Positions 9,614-19,386 of a DNA stretch of 64,000 bases are shown piece after piece. Made by a program: the position numbers and the translations under genes. Every line of letters starts with the position of its first letter. Position 1 is the stretch's first letter. The notes beneath the pieces are model-generated. The model worked only from the letters and a program-made list of their open reading frames with translations. It did not search any database and was not told the DNA's origin. The DNA lies in contig NZ_AQUK01000001.1 in NCBI RefSeq assembly GCF_000371805.1, positions 124,001 through 188,000 of the forward strand, given 5' to 3'. This DNA is from Methanocaldococcus villosus KIN24-T80. GTDB lineage: Archaea; AGJL01; Methanococci; Methanococcales; Methanocaldococcaceae.

Positions 9614-10300
9614 ATATTCTGTTTTATCTTCAACCTTAGCTAACATAAATGCTCTTTTTCTTCTCATACAACTTTCACATTCTCCACAATGTAGAAAATC
9701 TTTACCATTGTCCTTATAACATGAATATGTATATCTTAATACTTCTCCATATTTCTTCTCCAATTCATGGCCTATCTTTACAATTTCCTCTTTACTCTTA
9801 TCATATAAAGGAGCCTCAACTTTAATATCCTTAAGTGTTCCGTATTTTAAAGCATTGTTAAAAGCTTCAATAAATTCTATCCTATTATCTGGGAATGTTT
9901 GACCTTCTTCTTTATTTATTCCTATTATTACCCTATCCATCTCATAAGCTTCAGCAAAACCAGAAGCTATACTCAAAAATATCAAATTCCTTGCAGGAAC
10001 CCAAACAGCTTTCATAGTTTCAAAAGCCTTTTCTGTATTTAACTCTTCTATTTTTATTTTAGGTAATTCCTCATCTGTTATTAATGAACCTTTGTTGAAT
10101 AATTTTACAAATTCTAAGTTAATAATAACATGTTTTATTCCTAAAATTTCACATATCTTTTTAGCAGCAGATACCTCTCTCTTAAATGCTTTTTGACCAT
10201 AGTTAAAAGTTATAGCTGTTACCTCATCATATTCCTCTTTAGCTATCATAGTAGCAACAGTTGAGTCTAAACCACCACTTAAAATAGATACTGCTTTCAT
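9602..10300 (-). CDS. queC: 7-cyano-7-deazaguanine synthase
   Basis: QueC makes preQ0 from 7-carboxy-7-deazaguanine with ammonia and ATP. In archaea preQ0 is inserted at position 15 of tRNA by TgtA, encoded here at 59-61 kb, to form archaeosine. The PP-loop SGGLDST spans residues 8-14. A C-terminal zinc site is formed by the cysteines of YSCYKDNG and HCGECESCMRRK. The 232-residue length is normal. GTGAT lies three bases before the ATG. Its 3' end overlaps dadD by 12 bases. The Toprim gene upstream ends four bases before it, suggesting one transcript. Confidence 0.96.
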   Translation of the reverse strand: MKAVSILSGGLDSTVATMIAKEEYDEVTAITFNYGQKAFKREVSAAKKICEILGIKHVIINLEFVKLFNKGSLITDEELPKIKIEELNTEKAFETMKAVWVPARNLIFLSIASGFAEAYEMDRVIIGINKEEGQTFPDNRIEFIEAFNNALKYGTLKDIKVEAPLYDKSKEEIVKIGHELEKKYGEVLRYTYSCYKDNGKDFLHCGECESCMRRKRAFMLAKVEDKTEYLTN

Positions 10301-10304
10301 TTTA

Positions 10305-10691
10305 TCACATTAATCTTTTATTAATATAAGAGAATAAACTTTCTATATCTCTTATCCCACTATTTGTATATATGAAGATCATCTTTCTATAAAATGTATT
10401 AACCTTTATTCCTCTATGCCTAAATTCCTCTAAAATTGCTTTTGCTAACAATTTTCCTCTTCTATCATAATCTGTTAATAAAATAACTTCTTTTATTCTT
10501 CTTCTAACAAGCTCATCAGCTATTAAATATACAGGAGTTTTCCCAATTATTATATATGTTGCCTCTACACCTAATTTCTCTAAACTTTCAACATCTTTTT
10601 TTCCTTCAACAATTATTGGCTTGTCTTCAGCCTCTATCTTTAACTCTTCTATAATATCCAAAAGTCTTTCAAAATATTCATCCCTTCTCAT
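10305..10691 (-). CDS. small Toprim-domain protein (UPF0292-like)
   Basis: This 128-residue protein is essentially a lone Toprim domain. The first acidic motif is PIIVEGKKD (Glu followed by GKKD), and the DXD motif is LLTDYDRRGK, as in primases, topoisomerases and M5-type nucleases. The archaeal family is annotated UPF0292 and has no established substrate; RNA maturation or DNA cleavage would both fit the fold. It lies between queC and a helical-repeat protein with small gaps on both sides. The ribosome binding site is weak (GGAT), so translation may depend on the upstream gene. Confidence 0.8.
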   Translation of the reverse strand: MRRDEYFERLLDIIEELKIEAEDKPIIVEGKKDVESLEKLGVEATYIIIGKTPVYLIADELVRRRIKEVILLTDYDRRGKLLAKAILEEFRHRGIKVNTFYRKMIFIYTNSGIRDIESLFSYINKRLM

Positions 10692-10701
10692 ATTAGATCC
10701 A

Positions 10702-12678
10702 TTATAAAAATTTTATATACTCTGGTTTAACATTTTTAATTATATCTTTTATTAATTTTCTCTCTTCATATGTTGAAGAATTATATAAAATAATTAATAT
10801 ATATATAAAATCTTCTAACATCTCTCTTTTATATTTACTTAAGTTATATAAAACTTTTAACACCATCCTTCTATTACTATACAACCTCTCTTTTAGGGAG
10901 TATATAAGTTCAGGATAAGTTAATATTATCTTTGTTATAACATCTACAGCATCATCAATATTCTCACTAATTAATATTGGGAATGCTATTTTACTTGGAA
11001 ATTCTTCAAAAAATTTTAATGCTTCTTTTCTTAGCCTTTTATTATATAACATTTCAGCTATTTTAGGAATCAAAAGTTTTATCTCTTCATCACTTAACAG
11101 CTTGTTTTTTAAAAAATGTTTCACAGCAAAAATAAAGGCAAGATAAGTTTGATAGTTATTGGCTAACTTCAGTATTTCCCCTAATTTATCTTTCTTTCCA
11201 AGTAATGCATAGATAATAATTTTATTAGCATCATAAATATCTCCATGTATATTTAAATTTTCAACAATCTCTATTACTTTTTTTGCTTTTTCTTCATCTA
11301 AATTTTTATATTTGTTTTTAATTATTTCAGTTAAATGAGTAATTAGACAGTATTTTTTAACATCTTCTAAGAATTCATCAAAATCTATTAAGCTTAAATC
11401 TTTTGATCCTATAATTTCTATAGTTTTATAAAATTCATAACCTAATTTTTCAGCTATTTTCAAATCTTTATAGTGTATTCTGTTTTTTAAACAGATTTCA
11501 GCTATTATACTTTCAATAATATTTAAAGCTATCTTACATTTCCTTATTTCTTCTTCAATAAATAATAGGTGCCTAAACCCTCCTTTAAATTTTTCCCTAT
11601 CCAATTGATAAATTTTATTTTTAATCTTTTTATGTTCATTTATTAAAAAATCTAAATATTCTTTTTTTGAATATTCTTTTAAGAGTCTAAGTGATGATAT
11701 TTTTACACTCATGTTCATTATCTTTATATTACAAATTGCTTTATTTTCTATATAATCTGCCAATTCCTTATTTGTCTTAATAATCTTTTTTAATTCATTT
11801 ATAGCTGCTGTTTTAGCTTTCCCATTTCCATGACTTAAAAATTTAAATAAAAAATCTACTTTCTTTTTAGAATCATCCATTAATGATATTAGTTTGACTC
11901 CTATAAACTGAAGCTCTTCATCAGAATACAAAAGAGTTTTTAATATCTTGCTATAACACTCATCAGACAGTCTTATATTCTCCCTAACTATCAAATTTAA
12001 AGCTTCTCTTTTATAATTTTTTAAAAGGTTAATAATACAATCTTCTGAAAGGTTATAATTCACATTAAGTTTATAAAATAGTTTTTTTGTTTTTTTATAT
12101 GTATTTTTATCCCATTTACCAAGAATAATTGGTGATAAATGCTCTTTTAATATCTTTTTTTCTTCATCCCCTAATTTATCAACAATTTTTAATAAAATAT
12201 CTACAATACATTTATTTTTATAGATATTCTCTGATAAAATCTCTAAAACTTTTCTATCAATAATCTTTAATATAGCTTTATCTAAGCTATCACAATTAGT
12301 GTATTTTAATATAATTTTTTTATAGAGTGGATTATCAATATGCTCAATAAGGTAATATAAAACTCTATCATCTATATATTTATAACTTTCAACTATAGCT
12401 TCTTCCACTACCTCTTTACCTACCAATTTTTTAATAATAAATTCAGCTTCCTTTGAGATAAATCTGTTACCACTATCTAAACCTAAAAACACATAATATA
12501 AAAAATTCTTCACTATCTCATTATCAAGCCTCTTTAAAACTAATAATCCTCTCCTTAAACTCTCTTTATCTCCTTTATCCAACTCCTTCTTTAATTCTTG
12601 TAAAAGTTCAGGATTTCTTTTAATTTCTTTAGCAACTTTATCATATTTACCATTATTAAAATAGTGCATAAATTCCAT
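10702..12678 (-). CDS. large alpha-helical repeat protein (HEAT/ARM-like), function unknown
   Basis: I do not recognise a named family. The roughly 658-residue protein is almost entirely helical, rich in Lys, Glu, Leu and Ile, and built of irregular helix pairs such as LLQELKKELDKGDKESLRRG and KTAAINELKKIIKTNKELAD, typical of an alpha solenoid used for binding partners. It has no signal peptide or membrane segment. I favour the ATG at 12678, preceded at a distance by AGGG. An ATG at 12729 is also open but would overlap the upstream small gene by 32 bases. It is followed by the Toprim gene after 10 bases. Confidence 0.65.
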   Translation of the reverse strand: MEFMHYFNNGKYDKVAKEIKRNPELLQELKKELDKGDKESLRRGLLVLKRLDNEIVKNFLYYVFLGLDSGNRFISKEAEFIIKKLVGKEVVEEAIVESYKYIDDRVLYYLIEHIDNPLYKKIILKYTNCDSLDKAILKIIDRKVLEILSENIYKNKCIVDILLKIVDKLGDEEKKILKEHLSPIILGKWDKNTYKKTKKLFYKLNVNYNLSEDCIINLLKNYKREALNLIVRENIRLSDECYSKILKTLLYSDEELQFIGVKLISLMDDSKKKVDFLFKFLSHGNGKAKTAAINELKKIIKTNKELADYIENKAICNIKIMNMSVKISSLRLLKEYSKKEYLDFLINEHKKIKNKIYQLDREKFKGGFRHLLFIEEEIRKCKIALNIIESIIAEICLKNRIHYKDLKIAEKLGYEFYKTIEIIGSKDLSLIDFDEFLEDVKKYCLITHLTEIIKNKYKNLDEEKAKKVIEIVENLNIHGDIYDANKIIIYALLGKKDKLGEILKLANNYQTYLAFIFAVKHFLKNKLLSDEEIKLLIPKIAEMLYNKRLRKEALKFFEEFPSKIAFPILISENIDDAVDVITKIILTYPELIYSLKERLYSNRRMVLKVLYNLSKYKREMLEDFIYILIILYNSSTYEERKLIKDIIKNVKPEYIKFL

Positions 12679-12697
12679 ATTATAAACCCTAATGACA

Positions 12698-12922
12698 TTA
12701 AAAGGTTTTTTTACAAACTGAATTTTCATCCATAAATAGATAAGATTTTCTAACTAAATCTTCTATTTCAGTATTTTTTGTTGATATTAAAACCTCATCT
12801 AAAATCCCTTTTTCTTTACATTTTTTCAATATATTTTTGGTCATGAATATTTTAATACCTTCAAATCTAGCTCTTCTATTAATGAGATGAATATCCCGAA
12901 TAACTTCCTCTACCTTCTTCAT
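12698..12922 (-). CDS. small protein homologous to the N-terminal domain of the V4R protein at 31.8 kb
   Basis: This 74-residue protein aligns along most of its length with residues 7-70 of the V4R-domain protein at 31802-32485. Shared features include RRARFEGIKIFMTKNILKK against NRAKFMGIKLTMIKNLLEK, then DEVL against KEVL. It lacks the rest of that protein, including the cysteine-rich V4R domain. The ATG at 12922 is four bases after GTGAT. It heads the likely transcript into the helical-repeat, Toprim and queC genes. It could be a stand-alone partner or dimerisation domain, or a remnant of a duplicated V4R gene. Function is unknown. Confidence 0.7.
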   Translation of the reverse strand: MKKVEEVIRDIHLINRRARFEGIKIFMTKNILKKCKEKGILDEVLISTKNTEIEDLVRKSYLFMDENSVCKKTF

Positions 12923-13018
12923 AAATATCACGGTTAATTATAATTACATCCTCTCATATTTAAACTATTTGTGTATGTAATTATGTGTGTCCTATTAGAA
13001 AATGCAATATCTAAATAA

Positions 13019-13064
13019 ATGTTATTTAATACTATAAAAAGTTTAGAAAATGTTGTTTAATACC
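13019..13064. repeat. two imperfect 14-base direct repeats upstream of rqcH
   Basis: ATGTTATTTAATAC at 13019-13032 and ATGTTGTTTAATAC at 13050-13063 differ by one base and are spaced 31 bases apart. They lie in the 215-base gap between the small V4R-N gene and rqcH, which otherwise shows only A/T-rich promoter-like sequence. They could be a regulator site or chance in AT-rich DNA. Confidence 0.35.
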
Positions 13065-13094
13065 TTCTAAATTATGATATATAAATTTAACTGT

Positions 13095-13110
13095 ATTTTT
13101 ATATAAAAAT
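13095..13110 (+). promoter_or_regulatory. probable TATA box for rqcH
   Basis: ATTTTTATATAAAAAT, a 16-base perfect palindrome, is centred about 35 bases before the rqcH ATG at 13138. It would place transcription start just ahead of the GGTGAT ribosome binding site. Judged from sequence and spacing only. Confidence 0.45.
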
Positions 13111-13137
13111 ATTTTAAAAAAGTAAAGTGGTGATATT

Positions 13138-15138
13138 ATGAAAAATGAAATAACAAATATTGATTTAGCTGCAGTAGTTGAAGAATTACAAATGCTAATA
13201 AATGGTAGAGTGGATAAAGCTTTTTTAATAAACAATGAACAAAATAAAGAGCTAATATTAAAAGTACATGTTCCTGAAAAAGGGAGTAGAGAGTTAGTTA
13301 TAAGTGTTGGGAAGTATAAATATGTCACATTAACAAATTATGAAAGAGAAAAACCCAAACTTCCTCCATCCTTTGCTATGCTACTAAGAAAACATCTAAA
13401 AAATTCTAAAATAACAAAAATAGAACAAATAAATTTTGATAGAATCTTACTTATAGAATTTCAAAATAAATATAAACTTATTGCTGAACTTTTTAAAGAT
13501 GGAAATATCATCTTCTTAGATGAAAATAACACAATCATTGCCCCACTGAGAATAGAAGAGTGGAAAGATAGAAGAATAGCTCCAAAAGAAAATTACAAAT
13601 TCCCTCCACAAAAACCACTCTCTCCAAAAAATTTAGAATACTCTTTAGCTTATGAGTTGTTTGAGGAATATTTCATTAAAAATAGTGATGTGGAGTGTGT
13701 AAGATTACTCTCAAGGATCTTAGGAATTGCAGGAATATATGCTGAAGAGATATGTGAGAGAGCAAATATAGATAAGAAAAAGAAAAATTTGAATAAAGAA
13801 GAGATAAAACAGCTTTTTGAAAAGGCCAAAGAACTCTTCAATGAAGTTTATAATAATAGAAAACCACAGATAATTATAAAAGATGGTGAATATATAGATG
13901 TTCAACCAATAGAGTTAAAGAAATATAGTGATTATGAAAAGAAATATTATAATAGTTTTTTAGAAGCCATTGATGACTATTTTGCAAAATTCTTAGCTTT
14001 AAAAGAAGTTAAGAAAGAGAAATCTAAGTTAGAAGAGGAAATTGAAAAGCATGAGGCAATACTTAGAAGACAGCTTGAAACATTAAAAAAATATAAAGAA
14101 GAGAGTGAAGAAAACAGCTTAAAAGGGGATTTAATATATGCTAACTATCAGTTAGTTGAAGAGTTATTAAATGCAATAAGATTTGCAAGGGAGAGAAAAT
14201 CTTGGGAAGAGATTAAAAAAATTATTAGAGAGAATAAAAATCACCCTATTTTAGGTCTTATAGAAAATATAGATGAGAATTCTGGAAAGATTGTAGTAAG
14301 ATTAAAATCAGAAGATATGGAGGAGAGGGTGGCTTTAGACATAAGAAAAAATGCTTTTGAAAATGCAGAAGTTTATTATGAAAAGGCTAAAAAATTAAAA
14401 AGTAAATTAGAGGGAATAGAAAATGCTATTGAACTAACAAAAAAGAAAATTGAAGACCTTAAAAAGAAAAGTGAAGAAGAAATAAAAGAAATTGAAGAAA
14501 AGAAAATGAAAAAAAAGAAAAGAAAAGAGAGAAAATGGTATGAAAAATTCAAATGGACAGTTATTAATGGTTTCTTAGTTTTAGCTGGAAAAGATGCTAT
14601 AACTAATGAGATATTAATAAAGAAATACACTGATAAAGATGACATTGTTTTTCATGCAGACATTCAAGGAGCTCCATTTACAGTCATAAAGACAGAAGGT
14701 AGGGAGGTTGATGAAGACACTCTTTTAGAGGTTGCCAAATTCTCAGTATCTCATTCAAAAGCTTGGAAGTTAGGTTATGGAGCCATTGATACATACTGGG
14801 TTAAGCCAGAGCAGATATCAAAAACCCCAGAGAGTGGAGAATATTTAAAAAGAGGAGCATTTGTAATTAGAGGTAAAAGAAATTATATAAGATCTGTTCC
14901 TTTAGAGTTAGGAATAGGTGTTATTGAATATGATGGAGAAATAAAAATAACAACTGCTCCACCAAAAACATTAGAGAAGAGTTTTATAAAATATGTGCTA
15001 TTAAAACCGAGTAATAAAGATAAAGGTAAAGTTGTTAAGGAATTAAAGAAGATATTTGAAGATTATGGAATAGATGATGAAGACATTCTAATGGCCTTAC
15101 CACCAGGAGGTTGTGAAATTATTCAACCGAAACCTTAG
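13138..15138 (+). CDS. rqcH: Rqc2/NEMF/RqcH homologue (NFACT protein)
   Basis: This 666-residue protein belongs to the Rqc2/NEMF/RqcH family, which binds split large ribosomal subunits holding a stalled peptidyl-tRNA and, in bacteria, directs C-terminal alanine tailing. In order: an NFACT-N domain starting MKNEITNIDLAAVVEELQ, with the conserved Asp-Arg pair at 101-102 (INFDRILL); a helix-hairpin and long Lys/Glu-rich coiled coil (about 280-480); and the NFACT-R (DUF814) domain starting near WYEKFKWTVINGFLVLAG, with VFHADIQGAPFTVIK. GGTGAT precedes the ATG. Its last 20 bases overlap rad50. The activity in archaea is inferred from the family. Confidence 0.93.
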   Translation: MKNEITNIDLAAVVEELQMLINGRVDKAFLINNEQNKELILKVHVPEKGSRELVISVGKYKYVTLTNYEREKPKLPPSFAMLLRKHLKNSKITKIEQINFDRILLIEFQNKYKLIAELFKDGNIIFLDENNTIIAPLRIEEWKDRRIAPKENYKFPPQKPLSPKNLEYSLAYELFEEYFIKNSDVECVRLLSRILGIAGIYAEEICERANIDKKKKNLNKEEIKQLFEKAKELFNEVYNNRKPQIIIKDGEYIDVQPIELKKYSDYEKKYYNSFLEAIDDYFAKFLALKEVKKEKSKLEEEIEKHEAILRRQLETLKKYKEESEENSLKGDLIYANYQLVEELLNAIRFARERKSWEEIKKIIRENKNHPILGLIENIDENSGKIVVRLKSEDMEERVALDIRKNAFENAEVYYEKAKKLKSKLEGIENAIELTKKKIEDLKKKSEEEIKEIEEKKMKKKKRKERKWYEKFKWTVINGFLVLAGKDAITNEILIKKYTDKDDIVFHADIQGAPFTVIKTEGREVDEDTLLEVAKFSVSHSKAWKLGYGAIDTYWVKPEQISKTPESGEYLKRGAFVIRGKRNYIRSVPLELGIGVIEYDGEIKITTAPPKTLEKSFIKYVLLKPSNKDKGKVVKELKKIFEDYGIDDEDILMALPPGGCEIIQPKP

Positions 15139-18088
15139 AATAATCTTCTTTATAAACTCTTATTATATTATCAGCCACTTCCTCTATCTCTTTATGATGT
15201 GTAATAACTATCATCTGAGGAATATTTCTAATTTTTCTAAATATCTCTATCAATTTTGCCACTCTATTTTCATCTAAATGTATTGTGGGTTCATCAAGTA
15301 TTAAACACTCTAAAGATCCAACTAAAGAGTTTGCTATAGCTAATCTTAAGGACAGAGCTAAAGCTATCTGCTCCCCACCACTTAAATTTTCTATTGTTAA
15401 ATCCCCATTAGGAGATTTTACTATAATATCAAAATTATCAGTTATATCAACAAAACTGTAAGGTAACTCAAACTCTGAAAAAGCTTTATTTAAGTTATTC
15501 CTAATTATTGGAATGAATTTCTTCCTTAAATATCTCTGAAATCCCCCTCTACTATAAATATCTCTAACTCTCTTAAGATAATCAATAAATCTTAATAACT
15601 TTTCTCTTTCAGCCTCCTTCTCTTTTAATTTATTTAATCTCTCCTCTATTTGTTTAATATTATTTTCTAAATTATCAATATCTCTTTCAATCTCTACTAA
15701 TCTTATTTTTAGACTATTTAACTTCTCCTCTTTATCATTCCTCTCATTTTCTATTTTTCTAAACTCTTCTTCAGAATAATTGATTTCATCAAGCCTGTTT
15801 TTTATGTAATTAATTTTATCAACTATTTCATTTATCCTTTTTTTAGTTTCTTCTATTTCATCAATAATCTTATCCTTATCTCCATAAACATTTTTAAACT
15901 TATCAATCCTATCCTTAGCAATTGAATATTTATTATAACCCTCTCTTAACTCCCTCTCTTTCTCTCTATATATTTTTAATTTATTTATCACTTCATTGTA
16001 TCTATCAAAATCTAATTTTAATATTTTTAAATTATTACAAATCTTTTTTAATTCTTCTTTAAGAGATAAAAGTTGATTATACTTACTCAATTTCTCTTTA
16101 AAAATGTCTCTTTGTTTCATTAAATTTTTTATCTCTATTTCAACATCATCTAATCTCCTATTACCAACCTCTTTCCTTAACTCATTAATCTTTTTTATTA
16201 ATTCTTCTTTATTTTTATTCTTCAAAAACTCTTCAGCTAATCTGTAGCTATTATAAAAACTCTCTATTTCCTCTAATCTTTTCTTTTTTTCATTAATTAT
16301 TATATCAATAGGTTTATTATTAATTATATATTTATCCAGATCTATACTATTTATTTCCTTTTCCAACTCTTTAATTAGTTCTTTTTTTCTAACAATTTCT
16401 TTTTCCAAAATCTCATGTCTCTTTAGTTCTTCAATAACCCTTGGTTCTTCTTTTATTATATTTCTTAAATTTTTAATTTTATTATCAATATCCATAAGCT
16501 CTTTCTCAATACATTCTTTTTCATTTTTCTTACTCTTAATTTCCATTTCATTTATTCTTATAAGTTCAGCTTTTTTCTCTTCACTAATCTCAGATTTACA
16601 TAATGGACATTTACCTTTAACATTTTTAAGCTCATCTAACATTTTTTTTAATCTCTTAATCTCATTATTTAATTCTCCTAATTTTTCATTTAACTTATTC
16701 TTTTTCTCATTTAATTCCTCTAATATCTTTTTTACTTCTTCTATTTTTTCTAATTTCCTTTTTAATTCTTCAATATTTCCAATTTTTCTTTCTAATTTTT
16801 CTATTTCCTCTATTAATTCATTCCTCTGTCTAATTAAACTATTCTTTTTTTCTAATAATTTGTAGTATTCAATCTGCTTATTTTTTAATTCTTCTAATTC
16901 ATTTGATAATTTAATATACTCATCAAAATAGATCTTATATTTATTTCTTATAATTTCTTGATTCTCAATTTCATTTAACTCTTTCTCTAATGACTCTAAT
17001 TCCATAATATAACTTCTGATCCTTTCTAATTTATTTATTTCATTTTCATAATAATTTAATCTTTCCTTAATATCTTCTAAATTTTCTTTAATCTCATTTT
17101 TTAATTTTTCAATATTTCTTTCTAAAATCTCCTTTTTACCCAATAAACTGTTATATTCCTTATATTTCCCTTCTAACTCATTCCTCTCTTTTTCTAAATC
17201 ATTAATTTCTTTTTCTATATTTATATATTCATAATAACTACTCTCATTCTCTTTTAACAAATTTTCATATTTATTAAATTCTTCAAAATCTCTCTCTAAT
17301 CTCTCTAACTTTTCATTTAAGATTTTTAACTCTTTCTTTCTTAATTCTAATTTATTAGTTAAATTCATGAATTTTTCTTTTCTATCTAAATATTCCCTAT
17401 ATTTCTCATCTATAACCTTAAACTCTTCTTCTAATTTTTCCAATTTTTCTTTTAATTTCAATTTTTCTCTATATTTTTCTTCTAAAATTTTTTTATTCTT
17501 TTCCAAATCATTTTCTAATAAAATTTTACTCTTCAATTCACCTTCTATCTCCCTTAACCTGTTATTATATTCATTAATAACCTCTTTCATTTTTTCATAA
17601 CATGTTTCAAAATCCTCTATGCCTAAAAGCTTCCCAATAATTTTTAATCTTTCAGAATTTCTTAGATTATTAATTAATTTAGCTATTTCACCCTGTTTTA
17701 TATAAATAGAGTTTAAAAATATATCTTGATCTACACCCAAAATTTCCTTAATTTTGTTATTAACTTCATTAACTCCTCTAGCATATAATGAATTATTTAT
17801 GTAAAGATATGCTCCCCCTCTCCCATTCTCATACTCTCTTACAACCTTAACCCTATTTCCCCTAACTCTAAAAGTTAGCTCAACTCTAACATGTCTCTTT
17901 CCTATTGTTACTATCCTATCATACCCACCAACAACATTAGGACCAAACAGTGCATAAACCATAGCTTCAAATATTGATGTTTTTCCACTACCATTATCTC
18001 CTATAATAGCTGTTAATCCCTCTTTAAACTCTATTTCAGTATTCTTATGACTTTTAAAATTATTTATCTTAATCTTCTCTATTATCAT
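15119..18088 (-). CDS. rad50: DNA double-strand break repair ATPase Rad50
   Basis: Rad50 is the SMC-like ATPase that holds DNA ends together with the Mre11 nuclease. The 989-residue protein has Walker A GDNGSGKTS at 30-38, a Q-loop region IYIKQGEIAKL, very long Lys/Glu coiled coils, and a zinc hook CPLC at residues 494-497 midway. The C-terminal half has signature LSGGEQIALALSLRLA and Walker B CLILDEPT. I place the start at the ATG at 18088, four bases after GTGAT that itself overlaps the stop of the upstream radical SAM gene. mre11 is 24 kb away rather than adjacent. Low-complexity AK-rich DNA reflects the coiled coils. Confidence 0.97.
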   Translation of the reverse strand: MIIEKIKINNFKSHKNTEIEFKEGLTAIIGDNGSGKTSIFEAMVYALFGPNVVGGYDRIVTIGKRHVRVELTFRVRGNRVKVVREYENGRGGAYLYINNSLYARGVNEVNNKIKEILGVDQDIFLNSIYIKQGEIAKLINNLRNSERLKIIGKLLGIEDFETCYEKMKEVINEYNNRLREIEGELKSKILLENDLEKNKKILEEKYREKLKLKEKLEKLEEEFKVIDEKYREYLDRKEKFMNLTNKLELRKKELKILNEKLERLERDFEEFNKYENLLKENESSYYEYINIEKEINDLEKERNELEGKYKEYNSLLGKKEILERNIEKLKNEIKENLEDIKERLNYYENEINKLERIRSYIMELESLEKELNEIENQEIIRNKYKIYFDEYIKLSNELEELKNKQIEYYKLLEKKNSLIRQRNELIEEIEKLERKIGNIEELKRKLEKIEEVKKILEELNEKKNKLNEKLGELNNEIKRLKKMLDELKNVKGKCPLCKSEISEEKKAELIRINEMEIKSKKNEKECIEKELMDIDNKIKNLRNIIKEEPRVIEELKRHEILEKEIVRKKELIKELEKEINSIDLDKYIINNKPIDIIINEKKKRLEEIESFYNSYRLAEEFLKNKNKEELIKKINELRKEVGNRRLDDVEIEIKNLMKQRDIFKEKLSKYNQLLSLKEELKKICNNLKILKLDFDRYNEVINKLKIYREKERELREGYNKYSIAKDRIDKFKNVYGDKDKIIDEIEETKKRINEIVDKINYIKNRLDEINYSEEEFRKIENERNDKEEKLNSLKIRLVEIERDIDNLENNIKQIEERLNKLKEKEAEREKLLRFIDYLKRVRDIYSRGGFQRYLRKKFIPIIRNNLNKAFSEFELPYSFVDITDNFDIIVKSPNGDLTIENLSGGEQIALALSLRLAIANSLVGSLECLILDEPTIHLDENRVAKLIEIFRKIRNIPQMIVITHHKEIEEVADNIIRVYKEDYSKVSVE

Positions 18089-18093
18089 ATTCA

Positions 18094-19386
18094 TCACTTA
18101 ACAACTTCTCCAACAATTATATTATCCTTATTTCTTAAAATTCTAACCTTAACTCTCTTTCCAATAATATCCTCATTTGTATTAATTATTTGAATTACTC
18201 TTCCTCTCTCAGCAGCTAAAACTTCTCCCTTTATTCTCCCATCTAAAATAGCTTTAGTTCTTATAACCTCCCCAACTTTAAAAGGATATGGTAATCTTTT
18301 TCTTCTATGGATTCCAAAATCTTCAGGTCTTAGAATGAGTTTAACATCTAATCCTCTCTTTTTATACTCTATTTCATATTTTTTCAATAACTCATAAAAC
18401 TTCTCAAAATTCCAAACTTTCATTTTTTTAGGTTTTCTTCCAAACTGATAAACTCTACATAGCTGACAACCTAAAATAGGATCTCTTTTATTAGTTAATG
18501 GGTTTATTATATTTTGCTTAACCCTTAAATCAAGATCAACTGCAAAATCTATAACCCTTTTAAACTCTGTATCATTTATATTAGGTAATAGTATTGGAGC
18601 TATTAATAAATGAATTTTTGAGTTTTTTATATATTCAGCTATATCCAATATTTTATTAATATTATAATCCTTCCTACCAGCTAACATCTTAGCCATCTTT
18701 TCATCTATAGCATTAATAGATAAATTAATTCTGTGTAATCCTGCTTCTTCTAACTCATCTATTAGTTTATAATCAAGTACAGTCCCATTACTCTGCATAC
18801 TAACTATTCCCTCTACATTTATATCAGATAAAGCTTGAACTAGATCTACTAAAGGATAATAAAGAGAGGGCTCTCCTTGTCCATCTAAATGAGCTTCTAA
18901 TTTTTTAATTCCTTTATATTCAGCTAATTTTTTATACTCTTTTATTAAATAGTCAATATCTACATAATAGTCATTTTTCCTAGTTTTTGAAAATTCTCCC
19001 TCATCAACTGAACAGAATATACAGTTTAAATTACAACCACAGTGTCCCCTTACTTGAATAATATTTCTCCCTCTCTCTATCAACCCAAAAGCTGTATGTC
19101 CAATTAATGGAAATGGTTCATTTATATAAATAACCCTTCTTTTTGTTATTTTGCTCCTTAAATTATTTGCAATATGGTAAGAGATTAAATTTAATATCCC
19201 CATTTTTAAATTCTCAGCTCTCTTTGGGTGGGTATTTATCTTTATTACACTCTCTTCTATTTCAACTTCTTCATAAGGAATATCTATAGAAACTTCATAA
19301 ATCTTATTTATTTCCAAAATTAACCTATTCCCTTTTGACTTTATGTTAGTTATCATTCTATACTTTGAAAGGTCTAAAGTCACCAT
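18094..19386 (-). CDS. radical SAM protein with C-terminal TRAM domain (COG2100 type)
   Basis: This 430-residue protein contains the radical SAM iron-sulfur motif Cys118-X3-Cys122-X2-Cys125 within [19 protein letters not shown]. It continues with the barrel segments [13 protein letters not shown] and MQSNGTVLD. The last 70 residues ([20 protein letters not shown] onward) form a TRAM-like beta domain, which in other enzymes binds RNA. A second cysteine pair, CQLC, near residue 315 could bind another cluster. The substrate is unknown; a tRNA or RNA modification would fit the TRAM domain. It overlaps cobQ by seven bases upstream and supplies the ribosome binding site of rad50. Confidence 0.82.
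   Translation of the reverse strand: MVTLDLSKYRMITNIKSKGNRLILEINKIYEVSIDIPYEEVEIEESVIKINTHPKRAENLKMGILNLISYHIANNLRSKITKRRVIYINEPFPLIGHTAFGLIERGRNIIQVRGHCGCNLNCIFCSVDEGEFSKTRKNDYYVDIDYLIKEYKKLAEYKGIKKLEAHLDGQGEPSLYYPLVDLVQALSDINVEGIVSMQSNGTVLDYKLIDELEEAGLHRINLSINAIDEKMAKMLAGRKDYNINKILDIAEYIKNSKIHLLIAPILLPNINDTEFKRVIDFAVDLDLRVKQNIINPLTNKRDPILGCQLCRVYQFGRKPKKMKVWNFEKFYELLKKYEIEYKKRGLDVKLILRPEDFGIHRRKRLPYPFKVGEVIRTKAILDGRIKGEVLAAERGRVIQIINTNEDIIGKRVKVRILRNKDNIIVGEVVK

Noticed and set aside
15119-18088. AK-rich, repeat-like DNA across several kilobases
   Set aside because: This is the coding sequence for the Rad50 coiled coils, not a tandem repeat or low-complexity intergenic element.
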